A DNA stretch of 64,000 bases from Onchocerca volvulus (taxonomy: Eukaryota; Nematoda; Chromadorea; Rhabditida; Onchocercidae). Positions within the stretch are counted from its first letter, which is position 1. The number at the start of each line of letters is the position of its first letter. The notes below the pieces were generated by a model that saw only the letters and a program-made list of their open reading frames with translations, was not told the DNA's origin and did not search any database. The translations under genes were made by a program, and so were the position numbers. Where the stretch lies: contig HG738138.1 of the NCBI GenBank assembly GCA_000499405.2, positions 19,135,753 to 19,199,752 on the forward strand. Direction: 5' to 3'. Of the stretch, positions 39,583-50,763 are shown piece by piece.

Positions 39583-41540
39583 ATGTCATCCAATGTCGGC
39601 ACCGTAAGCAAAGGACAACCGGATGAAGTTGGTAAGAAATTTCTTCGGATCATTCTTTTGTAACTTTTCTTCCAGTTCTCGAAGTTTTCATCAATAGTTT
39701 CCATTAAATCAACCTTACAGCGGTCGGGATAATATGCAATTACATGCTGCAACAAAATCGACCGTATAGCGCTGTTGATGTGTGGAATAACCTCCGACAG
39801 GAATATTCCAAAGCTGTGAGTTTGATCACTCTCCAGATCGATTGAATTTTTCTTCCAAAATTTAATTTGATGTTTGTTAAACAAGAATTTTAAATTTTGG
39901 AAATCTTGATTTTTTTTAATACTCCGTCGTATTTATTTAATTGCAACACTCTAAATAAAGGGGGATTGTGAACGATGATAATGAATTCCAGCAAATAATC
40001 AAATGCTTGGATATCGGGGTGGAACGAGGAATTCTACGTGAAAAACTTATTTCAAAACAAAAAGTCTACTTCGTTGATCAGGTCTGCTAACATTCTCTTA
40101 CAATAACGATAAAATTCAAAACTTGTTTTTATCCCTCACAAAAACTGCTAAATCGGTTTAGAAAACTTTATTATAAAGAAGACTCAGGACATTTAATTTG
40201 AATGGAATTTATTTTCAGAGTAAAATTGGAAAGTGTGGCGAGGAAGAGCTCCAGATATTGAACGAATCTATTATTGCAAAGAACAATCGCTTAATTGAAC
40301 TTAACAACGAAATAAAAATCGTGAAAAATGGTAGATTTCAGCATCAGAACTTGGTTTAATAGTTAAATTCTGAATTGTCTAGGAGGCAGAATGTAGTATT
40401 CATCAGATGCATTTCACATAAATAGTATCGCAATGATTTTTGTAGAGTTCTTTCATGTTGTATATTTCATTTGTTGAGATCACGGGACAATTTTTATTGA
40501 TATTTCTAACTGATTGGGAAAAATCAAAAATTATAAGTGATGGTATAGTTTTTTAAATATTTTAAACTGTTTCATCACTTCCTGAGCTTTTTTTTTTTTT
40601 TTCGAATGTTGTTTCCTTTTTAGAACTGAAAGAGTATGAAAGCGCACTGAGTATAGAAGAGATGATTGCGTTGCAAACGACTTTGGAGGCACAGGTATTA
40701 AATATAGTCTTGATACCTGACGGCGGACGTGACCAGAGGCTAACTTTTTGTTTATTTACAGGTTTCTGTAGCAATGATTGGCATCTATTAGATCCTGTAT
40801 TTTCAGATAAAGAAAATGGAAGAACGTATCAGTGGCATGGCAACTTTTGCGAAGAATGAAGTAATAGATGAGAAAAAGAAGTCAGAACTTGTCGCAAAAC
40901 TTGAATATTATCAGAGACAGTACAAAGAGCGAAAACGAATTGCTGATCGGATCGTTGATGCAGTATGTGAAAATATTAACATTTCAAGAAAAAAATTAAT
41001 GGTAAGCTAACTATTTATTAATTTGAGAGTCACCTATAGAATGTAACTAATTAGTTTTGAGGTCACGTTATTCTTGATTCATGTAAATTTATCAAATCTT
41101 GAATCGATTATTGCGACACTGTAATCCGCTTAAAAGGTGGGAAAGGTGGACTTGGAAATACTATTTAAAATTCTCTAGCAGTAAGGCGCCAAGATGTTTT
41201 ACCAACGGTCAGCTTGGTGAGAAAAGAGACTGAGTTTTATCGGATGTTGGTATCATTGGTATGCCAAATATAGGTAAATCAAAATTTTCAACTCGTTGTT
41301 CAAATGGCTTGCAGATCTCGAAAATAGGAGGCAATAAACTAAACATGTTCCACTTTCCACTTTGGATTATGTAGCAATTTACACTATATCATTGGAATCA
41401 GTCTTGCTCTGGATGAGATGACTCAGGACATAAAGCGAAGAATTCAGGTTGATTGTCATCATGAAAAGATTTTTCAGGAAGACATGGGCTTCGAAATTGA
41501 TTGTCTGCTTGCATCAGTCAATTCAGAAATGAAAATCTGA
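39583..41540 (+). CDS. hop2: Homologous-pairing protein 2 (HOP2/PSMC3IP)
   Basis: Partner of MND1 that stimulates RAD51/DMC1 strand exchange in meiosis. Seven exons: 39583-39631, 39721-39815, 39992-40081, 40219-40330, 40624-40694, 40807-41001, 41478-41540, joined in frame to 224 residues (human 217). N-terminal winged helix (about 17-76): VGIICNYMLQQNRPYSAVDV then WNNLRQEYSKA, and LREKLISKQKVYFVDQ, which matches the human KQKIYFADQ. Then a long coiled coil (ELKEYESALSIEEMIALQTT; LVAKLEYYQRQYKERKRIAD). The C-terminal EDMGFEID corresponds to the human EEVGIETDED. Donor GTCTGC after exon 3 is weak. A splice-acceptor-like TTTTTATAG lies 11 bases before the ATG. Overlapping minus-strand open frames (39552-39884) are shadows. 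C. elegans has no HOP2, so presence here is notable. Confidence 0.93.
41130..41445 (+). pseudogene. Obg-family GTPase pseudogene fragment inside hop2 intron 6
   Basis: Within the intron, plus-strand frames read GKGGLGNT (the Obg-fold Gly motif), then, after a stop and frame change, APRCFTNGQLGEKRD, a stop, then VLSDVGIIGMPNIGKSKFST. The last is an Obg/MTG2-type G1 loop (family form about GFPNAGKS). Remnants to about 41340 (ISKIGG, HFPLW) fit the following switch region. Stops and shifts show it is dead. It is intronless over motifs about 40 residues apart, so a processed copy is possible. Confidence 0.7.
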
Positions 41541-42185
41541 CTTTGTATCATTTTTTGAACTATCAAAGGCTTTCTTCTCTTTATTTCCTAATCAATGAAT
41601 AAATCAGAAAATATTCTCTAATTTTCTATGTTTTGGTCGTGTACATACAATTAAAATTTAAATGTTGTTTTGACCGCTTTATTTTTTATTTTCTGGATTT
41701 TAATTAAAAACTGTACAAAACATATGATAAAACTTGCCTTTTGAGTGTTAGAAAGACATGTTTGTTTATATCTTTATCTATACTTATTTTTATTGTTTTA
41801 AAATGAACTCTTAATAAGTACTTTTTAATGGCTTAATAAGTACTTTTTACTTACTTACTTTGAACTCTTAATAGGTACTTTTTAATGGCTTCGCGGTTTT
41901 GATTCGTTTTTTTTTTCTTTTTTTAGTCTTTATATTTTGAGTAATATTTTCAACGAAAAAAAAAAGAGTGGATGGTATGTTTTAGTTTCAATACATACTT
42001 CTTACATCTTACAAAATAGTTTTTGTCCTAGAACGATTAGTCCTTACTTTCAGATAAAAAATACACAACTACATGTTTTGCTTATGAATTTGAGTAATTC
42101 TAAACAATTAGCAATACTCTGGTAATCTCGAATTAACTGAGAGTTTTCCAGTAGTCATTCTCATTCATTATTTACTGATGCCGAA
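41541..42185. other. Short intergenic, hop2 to apc-10
   Basis: Contains a repeated 29-bp unit starting GAACTCTTAATA at 41805-41833 and 41862-41890 and a poly-T run near 41909. The same-strand spacing of 645 bp is rather long for a nematode operon but does not exclude one. Confidence 0.5.
41805..41890. repeat. 29-bp direct repeat, 2 copies
   Basis: Units at 41805-41833 and 41862-41890 differ by one base. Between them is a partial third copy, AATAAGTACTTTTTA. Confidence 0.8.
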
Positions 42186-43989
42186 ATGGAAGTGGATGAA
42201 AACGATGTAGTGGAGAACGAAACACCGAAAAAAGATAATGGAACTACTCCATGGATAGCATCTCTACCGAAAAACAATATAGGTGATGTCCGCGATATAT
42301 CAAACCAGGCGTTCTGGACTTTATCCAGTTGTAAAACGGGTGATGTTTAAGGCTTTCTTTTGAACTTCTTTTTATATGAGAATTATTTTTGTTTCAACTC
42401 GAACCTTTAGAAAAAGGCCAAACTTATTTTTTGCTCTCCAGAAAACTGGGGAATGGAGAATAAATATTTTAAACCGGACGAAAAGGATCGAGATGATAAT
42501 TTTTTTGTTTAATTTATTCATCATTTTTCAGATGGTTTTGGCATTCAGCAACTGTTAGATGACGATTTGGAACAGTACTGGCAGTCGGATGGTCCCCAAC
42601 CGCATACAGTCACAATTGAGTTTAGCAAGAAAACAAATATTTCATACCTGTTATTATATTTGGATTACAAAACCGATGAGTCGTATACACCTAGCAAGTA
42701 AATTTCGTGATTTTTTGGCAAATTCATTCGGTAAAATTATCAGGAATATTTTTATCTTTAAGTGGAATGAAAGATGAATACTTGATAAAGATTGAATATT
42801 TCGTTCCTGAAAATTATGTTTACTTTTTTATTCAATATTCAATAGCTTGATTGGATTACAGTCCTTATTTGAGTCTTTGGAATATATATGTGAGTAAGAA
42901 CTCTAATTAATCAAATCACTGTATGAATTGTTAGTAATATTGATCAACTTGATATTGTTGTGGATGCTGTTAAAAAGCTGTGGTGATTTTAGGTTCAAAT
43001 ATTTATGATTTTCAAATCTCAATAATTTTTTTTTTTTTTTTTTTGAGAGTAGTTGTACGCCTTGGTTCATCGATTCTGGATGTAGATGAAGGTTTAACAG
43101 TTGTATTTTCTGAACCGGTTGGTTGGCAGGTTAATTTTTTTCTGCGTTTGTTTTGGAACAAAGATCTTTGGTTTTTATGATTTAAGAAGCAACTTTTTTC
43201 AGAACGAGACTTTTCCTCATTTTCAGAATTTTGTTAAGCAGCGGACTTCGTTTTTTGTTTAAAAAATAAACAACATGTGATCATAAAATAACCAAAAAAC
43301 GATTGTTTCTTAATTTTTCAAGGTTGTTGACTTACGCGATGCTGATGGGGGTCCATCTCGAGCTTTTGTTTTACAATTGCAAGTTGTACAAAATCACCAG
43401 AATGGTCGAGATACTCATATAAGGTATAGTGTCATTTTTAAAATTATTGTACTTTCGAATTACTTGCCAAGACTTTTCATGATAAAAAATGCGAATGAAA
43501 CACGACTTCGATTATACTTCCCTCATATAAGATTTATTAAAATCGCTTAAAATCTTTAAATTTACCTGAAAAGTTACAATTTCCTGCCGATTATTATTTC
43601 TTTATTATCCATAATATTTGATGAAATTGAGGGAAAATGAAACTAATAGATGTACTTATAAGATTCTTTAAAAATCTGACATATTTTTCCTCATGTACAA
43701 AATTCTATTAGAATATTTTACTGATATGATAATCTCTTTTGAGCAAACTTCTTGCTATTTTCCGTTCTTATGTATAACTGGTTAAATTACCGAAAAAGGT
43801 AACGAAAAAATCAGAAGCAATTAATATGATTAAATTGTTTGTGTTTACAGGCAAATGCGAATAATTGGACCAACTCAAGCACGACTGGACACTGGCATAA
43901 AGACACTGATTAATGCTGGAACAAATATAAGCAATGTTCCATTAAAATTTACTTCTCAGACAATTGCTCAGTTTGCTAATATCCGCTGA
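42186..43989 (+). CDS. apc-10: Anaphase-promoting complex subunit 10 (APC10/DOC1)
   Basis: Substrate co-receptor of the APC/C ubiquitin ligase; with Cdc20/Cdh1 it binds D-boxes. Five exons: 42186-42339, 42532-42697, 43048-43129, 43323-43423, 43851-43989, joined in frame to 213 residues (human 185, with about 35 extra acidic/polar residues at the N terminus here). DOC jelly-roll domain from about residue 37: ISNQAFWTLSSCKTDGFGIQ, LLDDDLEQYWQSDGPQPHTV, YLDYKTDESYTPSK, PVGWQVVDLRDADG, VQNHQNGRDTHIRQMRI. The protein ends ANIR: the terminal Ile-Arg tail is how APC10 docks on Cdc27/APC3. The exon 3 acceptor (TTTTTGAG|A at 43047) was chosen because it alone restores SKVVVRLG (human SKISVRVG). Confidence 0.96.
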
Positions 43990-46600
43990 TAGTTTCATCA
44001 AAATTTTATCATTCTAAGGCATCAATATAGGCACCTATATTTAAGGAAACAGGAGAAAAGGATTTCGAACTCATTACTCTTTGAATTTGGCTTCTAAGCT
44101 AAGATGCACATCCTTTAGTGATGAAATTTTTTATCTACAAGAATGGATTATTTTTAAGAATTAAAATGATGCTTGTAAGTATGACCTTTAGTTCCAAAAC
44201 TTCGCGGAGAACTTAACTTTCATTCTGAGTTCCATTGTTCTCATTGTTTCTGTTTCGAATTTCAAATGTTAAAATCTTGAAGTGATTTATATGCTGTAAT
44301 TCTATTGCTAGAATTAAATGATATCAAAAAATAATACTGAGGATGATTATATTTTGCAAATTAAATATTAAAGCAGTTATATTTACGTCAGTTTCAAAAA
44401 TTTACTTTCTTTAAACTGAGTATTTGAAGCTGGGGAAAAATACCGTTTATGACTTTTATTAAGCCATGAAAGATGAGCCAAATTTTAAGATTGGAGGACT
44501 TTTGGACTTTTAGTCATTTTTTTTCTTGGATCAAAAAGTATCGAAGAGTTGAAAACAGATAAGGTAAGGGTTTTTTAATAATATGAACAATTTTAACTGA
44601 TAAATTTGATCAGAGGTGGTATATGTATATCTTCTTTGCTGTCTTCGAGCAATTTTAATCATTCATTTCCTTTGTACAAACAACCTTTACCTTTTTTTTT
44701 TTTTTTCATTTTACAGTATTTTTTGATTGGAAATGTTGACTTCCCCTTCTCTCGAGATATTGTAAGATTTTTCAGTCGTAATCGAGCACCAAAGCTTGAC
44801 ATCATTTAATCATTCCTGGTCTGATCAATTGATATACCATCTAAACTGAAGTTTTAAACGGAAATTAATGAATATATTTTTACATGCTGCATCACATTCA
44901 ATTATCCACGTTATCAACAAAAGACAGCAATGCACAAAATATTTATTATTATTAAGAATGCTCGACACGACATGGCAGTTTAATAGTGCATTCTATAGAA
45001 CAACATGATGCTGAAAAAATCTATTCTTATCTGTGAAAAGATTCTGATGCTTGATCAATCCAACTGTTATTTCCTATTAGTGTTCTTCTGAGGTTTCCAT
45101 CTATTTTAATTCCTTTACCAGAAGGAAAAGGACTTATTTCTCTTCCAATAAGATGATTGTCAGTGCACACAACCTTTGAATAGAGGTAGATTGAATTTCA
45201 TAGGATTGCAACTGTCAAGACAATTGTAGTAATAGTAGCAGAAGCGGTAGTGGTATAGTAGTAGTAGTAATGATAGTAATCGGAGTGATAGCAATGGTAG
45301 CAGAAAATAGTAATAGAAATAGAAGTATAGGTGATATAATGAAGCAATTGAAGACAGGGTAGGAGTGGATATTCATGAAGGATTATTCATCAATACAAAG
45401 AGCAATTGACCTCTGAACCGTAGCCAAATAGCAGACATTGTGGCAGTAGTGAAAATCCAGTGGACAACAGCAATTCCAGACATACATACATCAGATACCT
45501 CACAATACATTCACTTTATTCATTTCATCAACCGCGCTGATATGAAATGAAATCGAATCGGCAGGAAGTCCCTAAATTGTAGATTACAGCCTATAAGAGC
45601 CATTATCAGAATGATTCACCATTCTTATTGTAATCACTCATTATCGCTTATACCTGCATTATCATTATCAACAGGAACAGATGCTAAATCCCTTTTGCAT
45701 AGCATCACTTTTAAGCACTCATACTCCAATTTATTCACAGATTCTATTTCAAAATTGACCACTATACTGTGCATCTTCTTTTTCATTGGACTAACGTACA
45801 GTGTAAATCTAAAAAATAACTGATTACTTATTTTCTGTATTTATTGAAAATCATTATAGCAATTATAGTTGAATGAGGATTAATTTGATAGCAACTGTTT
45901 TTCTTATTTTCCAGCTTTCTGCAAGTACAATCGTTATCCAAAGATAATGATTTCTGGTTAAAACTTGTGATTATTGGAAATTCACATCTCCATTCATTCT
46001 TTGCTTTTAATCATCCTTTTGTCTGTAAACCATATTTATCTATTTTTTTTTTTTTTCATTCAGACATCAGTGATATTTATTTGTATGACGTTTCGATTTT
46101 TCTTCATGTCAATGCAAAATAAGAAGCATCGTGAATAATTGTGACGTAATATTTCATCACCTGGATATTTCATTGCCGAAAGCTGTTCTGAATACAAATA
46201 TAATCCTTATAAATATCTACAAGTTAATTATTACTAATGAGCCAAATATCAATTTTTTGTCTGATATATTTCCAACAAATTAATAAATGAGATCATCTTC
46301 AGATGCATGCACATTTGTAGAAACTGTTGATGTGAATTAAAAAGTACTGACATTCCTCACTTTCGATAGATGAGAATATTAGCCTAAATAAAAAGTAAAT
46401 AGAAACAGAAGAGAAAGCGAAGCAATGGAATAGCGCAAATGTAATAGCAATGCTTTAGCTATCGAATGATCGTTGTACTCAGAATTTTTGTTTGTATAAT
46501 AGCTTAATTCATTAAGCTAATAATGATTTTATAGTTATGAAAACGGAAAAATTTGATTTTTAGGAAGAAATAAAATTTCTTTTTATTGCATAAGTCGTGG
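43990..46600. other. Intergenic
   Basis: No supported gene. 45226-45335 is an imperfect GTA/ATA/GCA trinucleotide-rich patch. The open frame at 45611-45823 starts with ATG but is Ser/Leu/His low complexity without splice partners. Confidence 0.45.
45226..45335. repeat. Imperfect trinucleotide (GTA/ATA) patch
   Basis: Runs such as TAGTAGTAGTAGTAATGATA mixed with AGC/GGT triplets; no long pure repeat. Confidence 0.7.
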
Positions 46601-46619
46601 GATTTTGCGATAGTTTTAG

Positions 46620-47758
46620 AATCAGTAATTCTTGGAAGAGATGTTCCGAATTCGAAGTATACCAAGTATGTATGCATCGATTCTTTTTTTTCCTATTTCG
46701 GTTGAATATTTGCATACATTGCTCTAAATTAAAAGAACCTCAGAATAGTTTGTAATTGATGAAACCTTAGTCTTTCTATCTACTATTATATGGGATGATT
46801 GATTACGATAAGCAAGAGGTGGTTAGGTGTAGCATTTCTGTTATATTCTGTCATATATGATGGATTCTAGGCTATTGATGGTGATAGAAGTACAATAGTC
46901 CTCTTTTTGCCGATGAAACTTTTTTCGGTACAATGTTCCGATAATGATCAGACTGAAAGTTCTTTTTCAAATGAAACTGAAAGAATATTTAGGTAAGTGC
47001 AAGGGGGAATGACCACTAGAGAATATGTGAATGATGCTTTCTGTCATGTTTTTTTTGCTCATTAAAAGAAGTATACTGCATACCTGAATGACCTCTTCAT
47101 AAATCTGATTATAAGAATCATCATTGGAAATCATTTGGAGATATATGGAGAGATTGCAGGGAAGCCATAATTTCAGTTAATTATGAAATGACTCTTTGAG
47201 TACTGAAAGATAAGTAAAAAACATTCAGTGGATTTTTAATTAAACAGAAATTATTGATCTCATGTTTCTTCATGCATCATTTTTTTTTGTTAAAAGAAAA
47301 AAAAAAAACGGATAAATAAGCATTTATTAGATAGATATTAATCAGAGGTTAGGAGTCGATTCATATTTTTTGCTAATTTGTGGCAAATATTACTGCATGT
47401 TTTCCTTCTTTGTTTTTTTTGGCGGAATTCGAATATACCAGCAATACCTGACGCACATGCTTGTTATTGTCTTGACAGGAAGTCAAGAATTCCAGGTTTT
47501 GTTTACTGGAAAGAAGTTTCTTATTATCATCTTTCTCCTGCTGCATCATTCATTTCGGAAACTCGAAGAGTAAGAAACTGATATAAAGCTTGTGTAGTTC
47601 AACTGCACCTCAAAGTTAATATCCGAAAGCATCTCTGCTTGTTTTTCTATTAACCTATCCTTCCGTTTCTGCAATCGCAAAACAATTTCTTTACAAGCTG
47701 TTCACTTGAAATTATATTTGGAATTTCATTTCAGGATCCTATTTTCTTAACTTCATAA
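46620..47758 (+). CDS. Weak small multi-exon gene model, unknown
   Basis: Pieces that join in frame. 46620-46665 encodes ISNSWKRCSEFEVYQ, donor GTATGT. 46874-46992 follows acceptor TTCTAG and encodes AIDGDRSTIVLFLPMKLFSV then QCSDNDQTESSFSNETERIF, donor GTAAGT. 47479-47569 follows CTTGACAG and encodes KSRIPGFVYWKEVSYYHLSP then AASFISETRR, donor GTAAGA. 47735-47758 follows TTTCAG and encodes DPIFLTS, stop TAA. If the ATG at 46913 is the start the product is 64 residues. An upstream first exon is otherwise missing. I recognise no family. The good donors and continuous frame argue for coding, but short AT-rich exons can arise by chance. Confidence 0.3.
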
Positions 47759-50700
47759 GTATTGAGCTGAAAGCCCTATTTTCATGATTTCATTTGCTAA
47801 TAAGAAATTTCATTTGTCATTTACTAACCTGAAGGACTTAAATTTATTCATCGATAAATCTTTTAGGCTTTTTTTTCTTTTCAAGTAAATTTTGTTAGCA
47901 AGGAACTGAATGATAAATTTTTGATACTAAAAAGTGTCAGTTGAAAAAATTTTGATCATAGGAAAGTATGAAGACTATCGGACAAAACTGAAATATTATA
48001 CACTGTGCTTTCATTATCAGCAGCATTGATTTTTTGATATAATTATCAGTTGAACCATACGAAGCACTTAGATATGAATACATTGCTTCTTTCCTTGTTT
48101 AATTTGTTTGTAATCTTTATTGCTTGTGCGTCCGAAACAAGTTAATTATAATATATATTTTTTATTGTTATGGCAATACGCAAATCATCGAAAAATTGGA
48201 ATTCGAAATAGTTATTTGATATGCGAGGATGTTTATTATGCAGCTGATATATGATAAATTGGATCCCTATGAAATATGCAGGACAAACTTGCAAATTTCC
48301 CGAATCATATTTCCGGAAAATGAATATAGTTGTTAATCAACATTTGTCTATTATATTTCATCAGATGCATTTCTTCAACAGTTCTAATCAGCTAGTCATA
48401 TTGTTTAATAATGAAAAATCACTTACATTGCCCTTTTTGTTGAATTATTTCATTGACATATTATTTCATTGATAATTATTTCAATGATATTTTCTCATAT
48501 ATAGTTTAGCATTTTGAAAATAATTGTTAATCTGATTATTAACACTTCATATTCATCAGTTGACCTTGACTGATCAATTATTATTGAAAAGGAATTGAAG
48601 GAATAAATGAATCATATTCTCTCGTTTTATGAATGTACCATATGTATTTAAATTTCAAATTGCATTCCAAAAACTTCATTTTGGCGGGTAAAAGTCTTTG
48701 ATTGCTTACAATTTTCTGAAAAAATCTTATCAGTTTATGGTCGATAATGACAAAAAATTGCATTAACTTCAGCAACACGACCTTTGAACATTCTTGCATT
48801 AACATTTTTCGCAACCTTTCGAAACTTGGAGCTTTCCGAGACTGCTTTTTTCTTTGCTATTTAATTCCAATATATGGTAGTAAAACCATTTCAGCAACTG
48901 TTACTCATAAGTTTTTTCTGCAACTTTCGGAAGTATACTGTATTTGAACATTAAATTATTAAATAATTCTGTTCTTCTAAATCCTTCAAAAAAATTTAAA
49001 ACATGCGAGAAATAGATAAGATGATTTCGTAAAAATATTCTGCTTTAGGATCTGTTTAAAAATAATTTCAAAATGTTGTCATTTTAAACTTACAAAGAAG
49101 TTGAGTCTCAGTACCTGTTGCAACATGAAGTATAGTTCATTCTAATTGATAAAACTCTTACTTAAGAAGCTTAAAACTGTTAATTTTTCACTTATAATAA
49201 TGCCAGAGTTCCTGCTGTTGTTCTTATTAGTTTATCACAAATAGTACCGCACAAGAAAAATTTATTTGGGTTTAGCAATAAGTATTTGATTGTTTTCGCA
49301 TGGCAAAAAAATTTCGGTTATTTGAATGAAGTGTGTTATCTTTCCGTTCTTCAACTTCATTTCCCTTTTGATGGTATTTGAGCAACTCTATGTTTAAAGC
49401 ATTATGAAGAGCAATAAATAACAAATTAGCATTAATGATATAGCAGAGTATTCTATTCTTACACATAGTAAGAGGATTATTTGAGAATTTTTTGGCATCT
49501 CAAATAAAAGTGACCATTCGGTACTTCGAAGAAGACACCATAAAACGATCGACACTCCTTTTTTGATATATTTGGTATTCCGGTGACCAAAAGTTACCTT
49601 TAAATCTTAGTTATAGGTCAACTTTATTGAATCTAAAAATGCGTGATATTAGAAAAATATCTTTTTCTGCAGTTTCTTCTGCATTAAACTTGAATATTGA
49701 GGATGTCAGCAATGATAGAGCATCGTTAGGGAAAGGAGGTGGAGGGGAGAGGGAAGAAAGAATACTTTAAATACGAATGTATATTTGTTCAGTGAATTCT
49801 CCTATCTTAAAATAATACAATAAATGAAAGCTTTTCCTCAAAATTGATCGGCAACAAAATCTCCAATTCCTTATCATTTTTCCATAACTTGTTTCTTGCA
49901 CAAGTTTTTATTATTTTGTCATTCAGATTGCTTTCCGCATCTCAAAAGACATACTCTACTTGATTCTCAATTTCCAAGCCAAATAAATGAAAGATTTTGC
50001 GAAAGCATAAAATAGTTTTTGTCGAAATCTAATAGCATATTATACTGCATAATTTATTTCATCATCTTTGGTCAAATGTGCAATGGGATGGAACTTTCCA
50101 TCTTCAAGAAAAGACCAAGTGACATTTGAAAAAAATAATTCCATTGAAGGGAATCTATATCCAATTCTTCTTTGTGTGTATGGTTGCCTAATTCGTTTAC
50201 GCTTGGCCAGATCACTCCAAAAACTTTTTTATCTCATCAATTTCAAAACTTTCTAGGTAATTCAATTTCAGTGATTTGATGTCTTCCAACCAGTTCATAT
50301 CTTCTAGCAAATTTTATTGGTTCTTTATTTCAGCTTGCAGGGCTTCGAATCTTTCCATGCTTCAAATAGTCTTATTTCCACAAATCCAAAAATCTAGCAA
50401 CAAATAAAATAACATTATATAGCATTCAATTATAGAAAATTTATTCAGTATTTTCTGTGCAAATATACTATCTCAACCATTCCAGCTCGTTAAAAAGATC
50501 GTAAATCATTCCCATTTTTTTTTTTTAAATTTATTAATTAAACTTTCGGAATTTCGCTCAAATAAACCAAAAATTGATTTTTTCATTATGTTACATCATT
50601 ATCTTTGACGATCAGGACAAGATTTCCAACATCCGGAGAAACAGATCGAATTTTCGAAAACTATTCAGAAATGAATGAAGTTTTAACAACGAAATATGTT

Positions 50701-50763
50701 TTGCAGGAATTTTAATTTATGGCTATGTTTTAAGCGAAATTCTTGTGACTGTTTCGAAAAGCG
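47759..50763. other. Intergenic upstream of nid-1
   Basis: AT-rich, no gene or known repeat seen. A short purine-rich tract (GGAGGTGGAGGGGAGAGGGA) lies near 49736. It presumably contains the nid-1 promoter. Confidence 0.45.

Noticed and set aside
39552..39884. 110-codon minus-strand open frame
   Set aside because: Shadow of hop2 exons 1-2, whose plus-strand frame matches HOP2 exactly.
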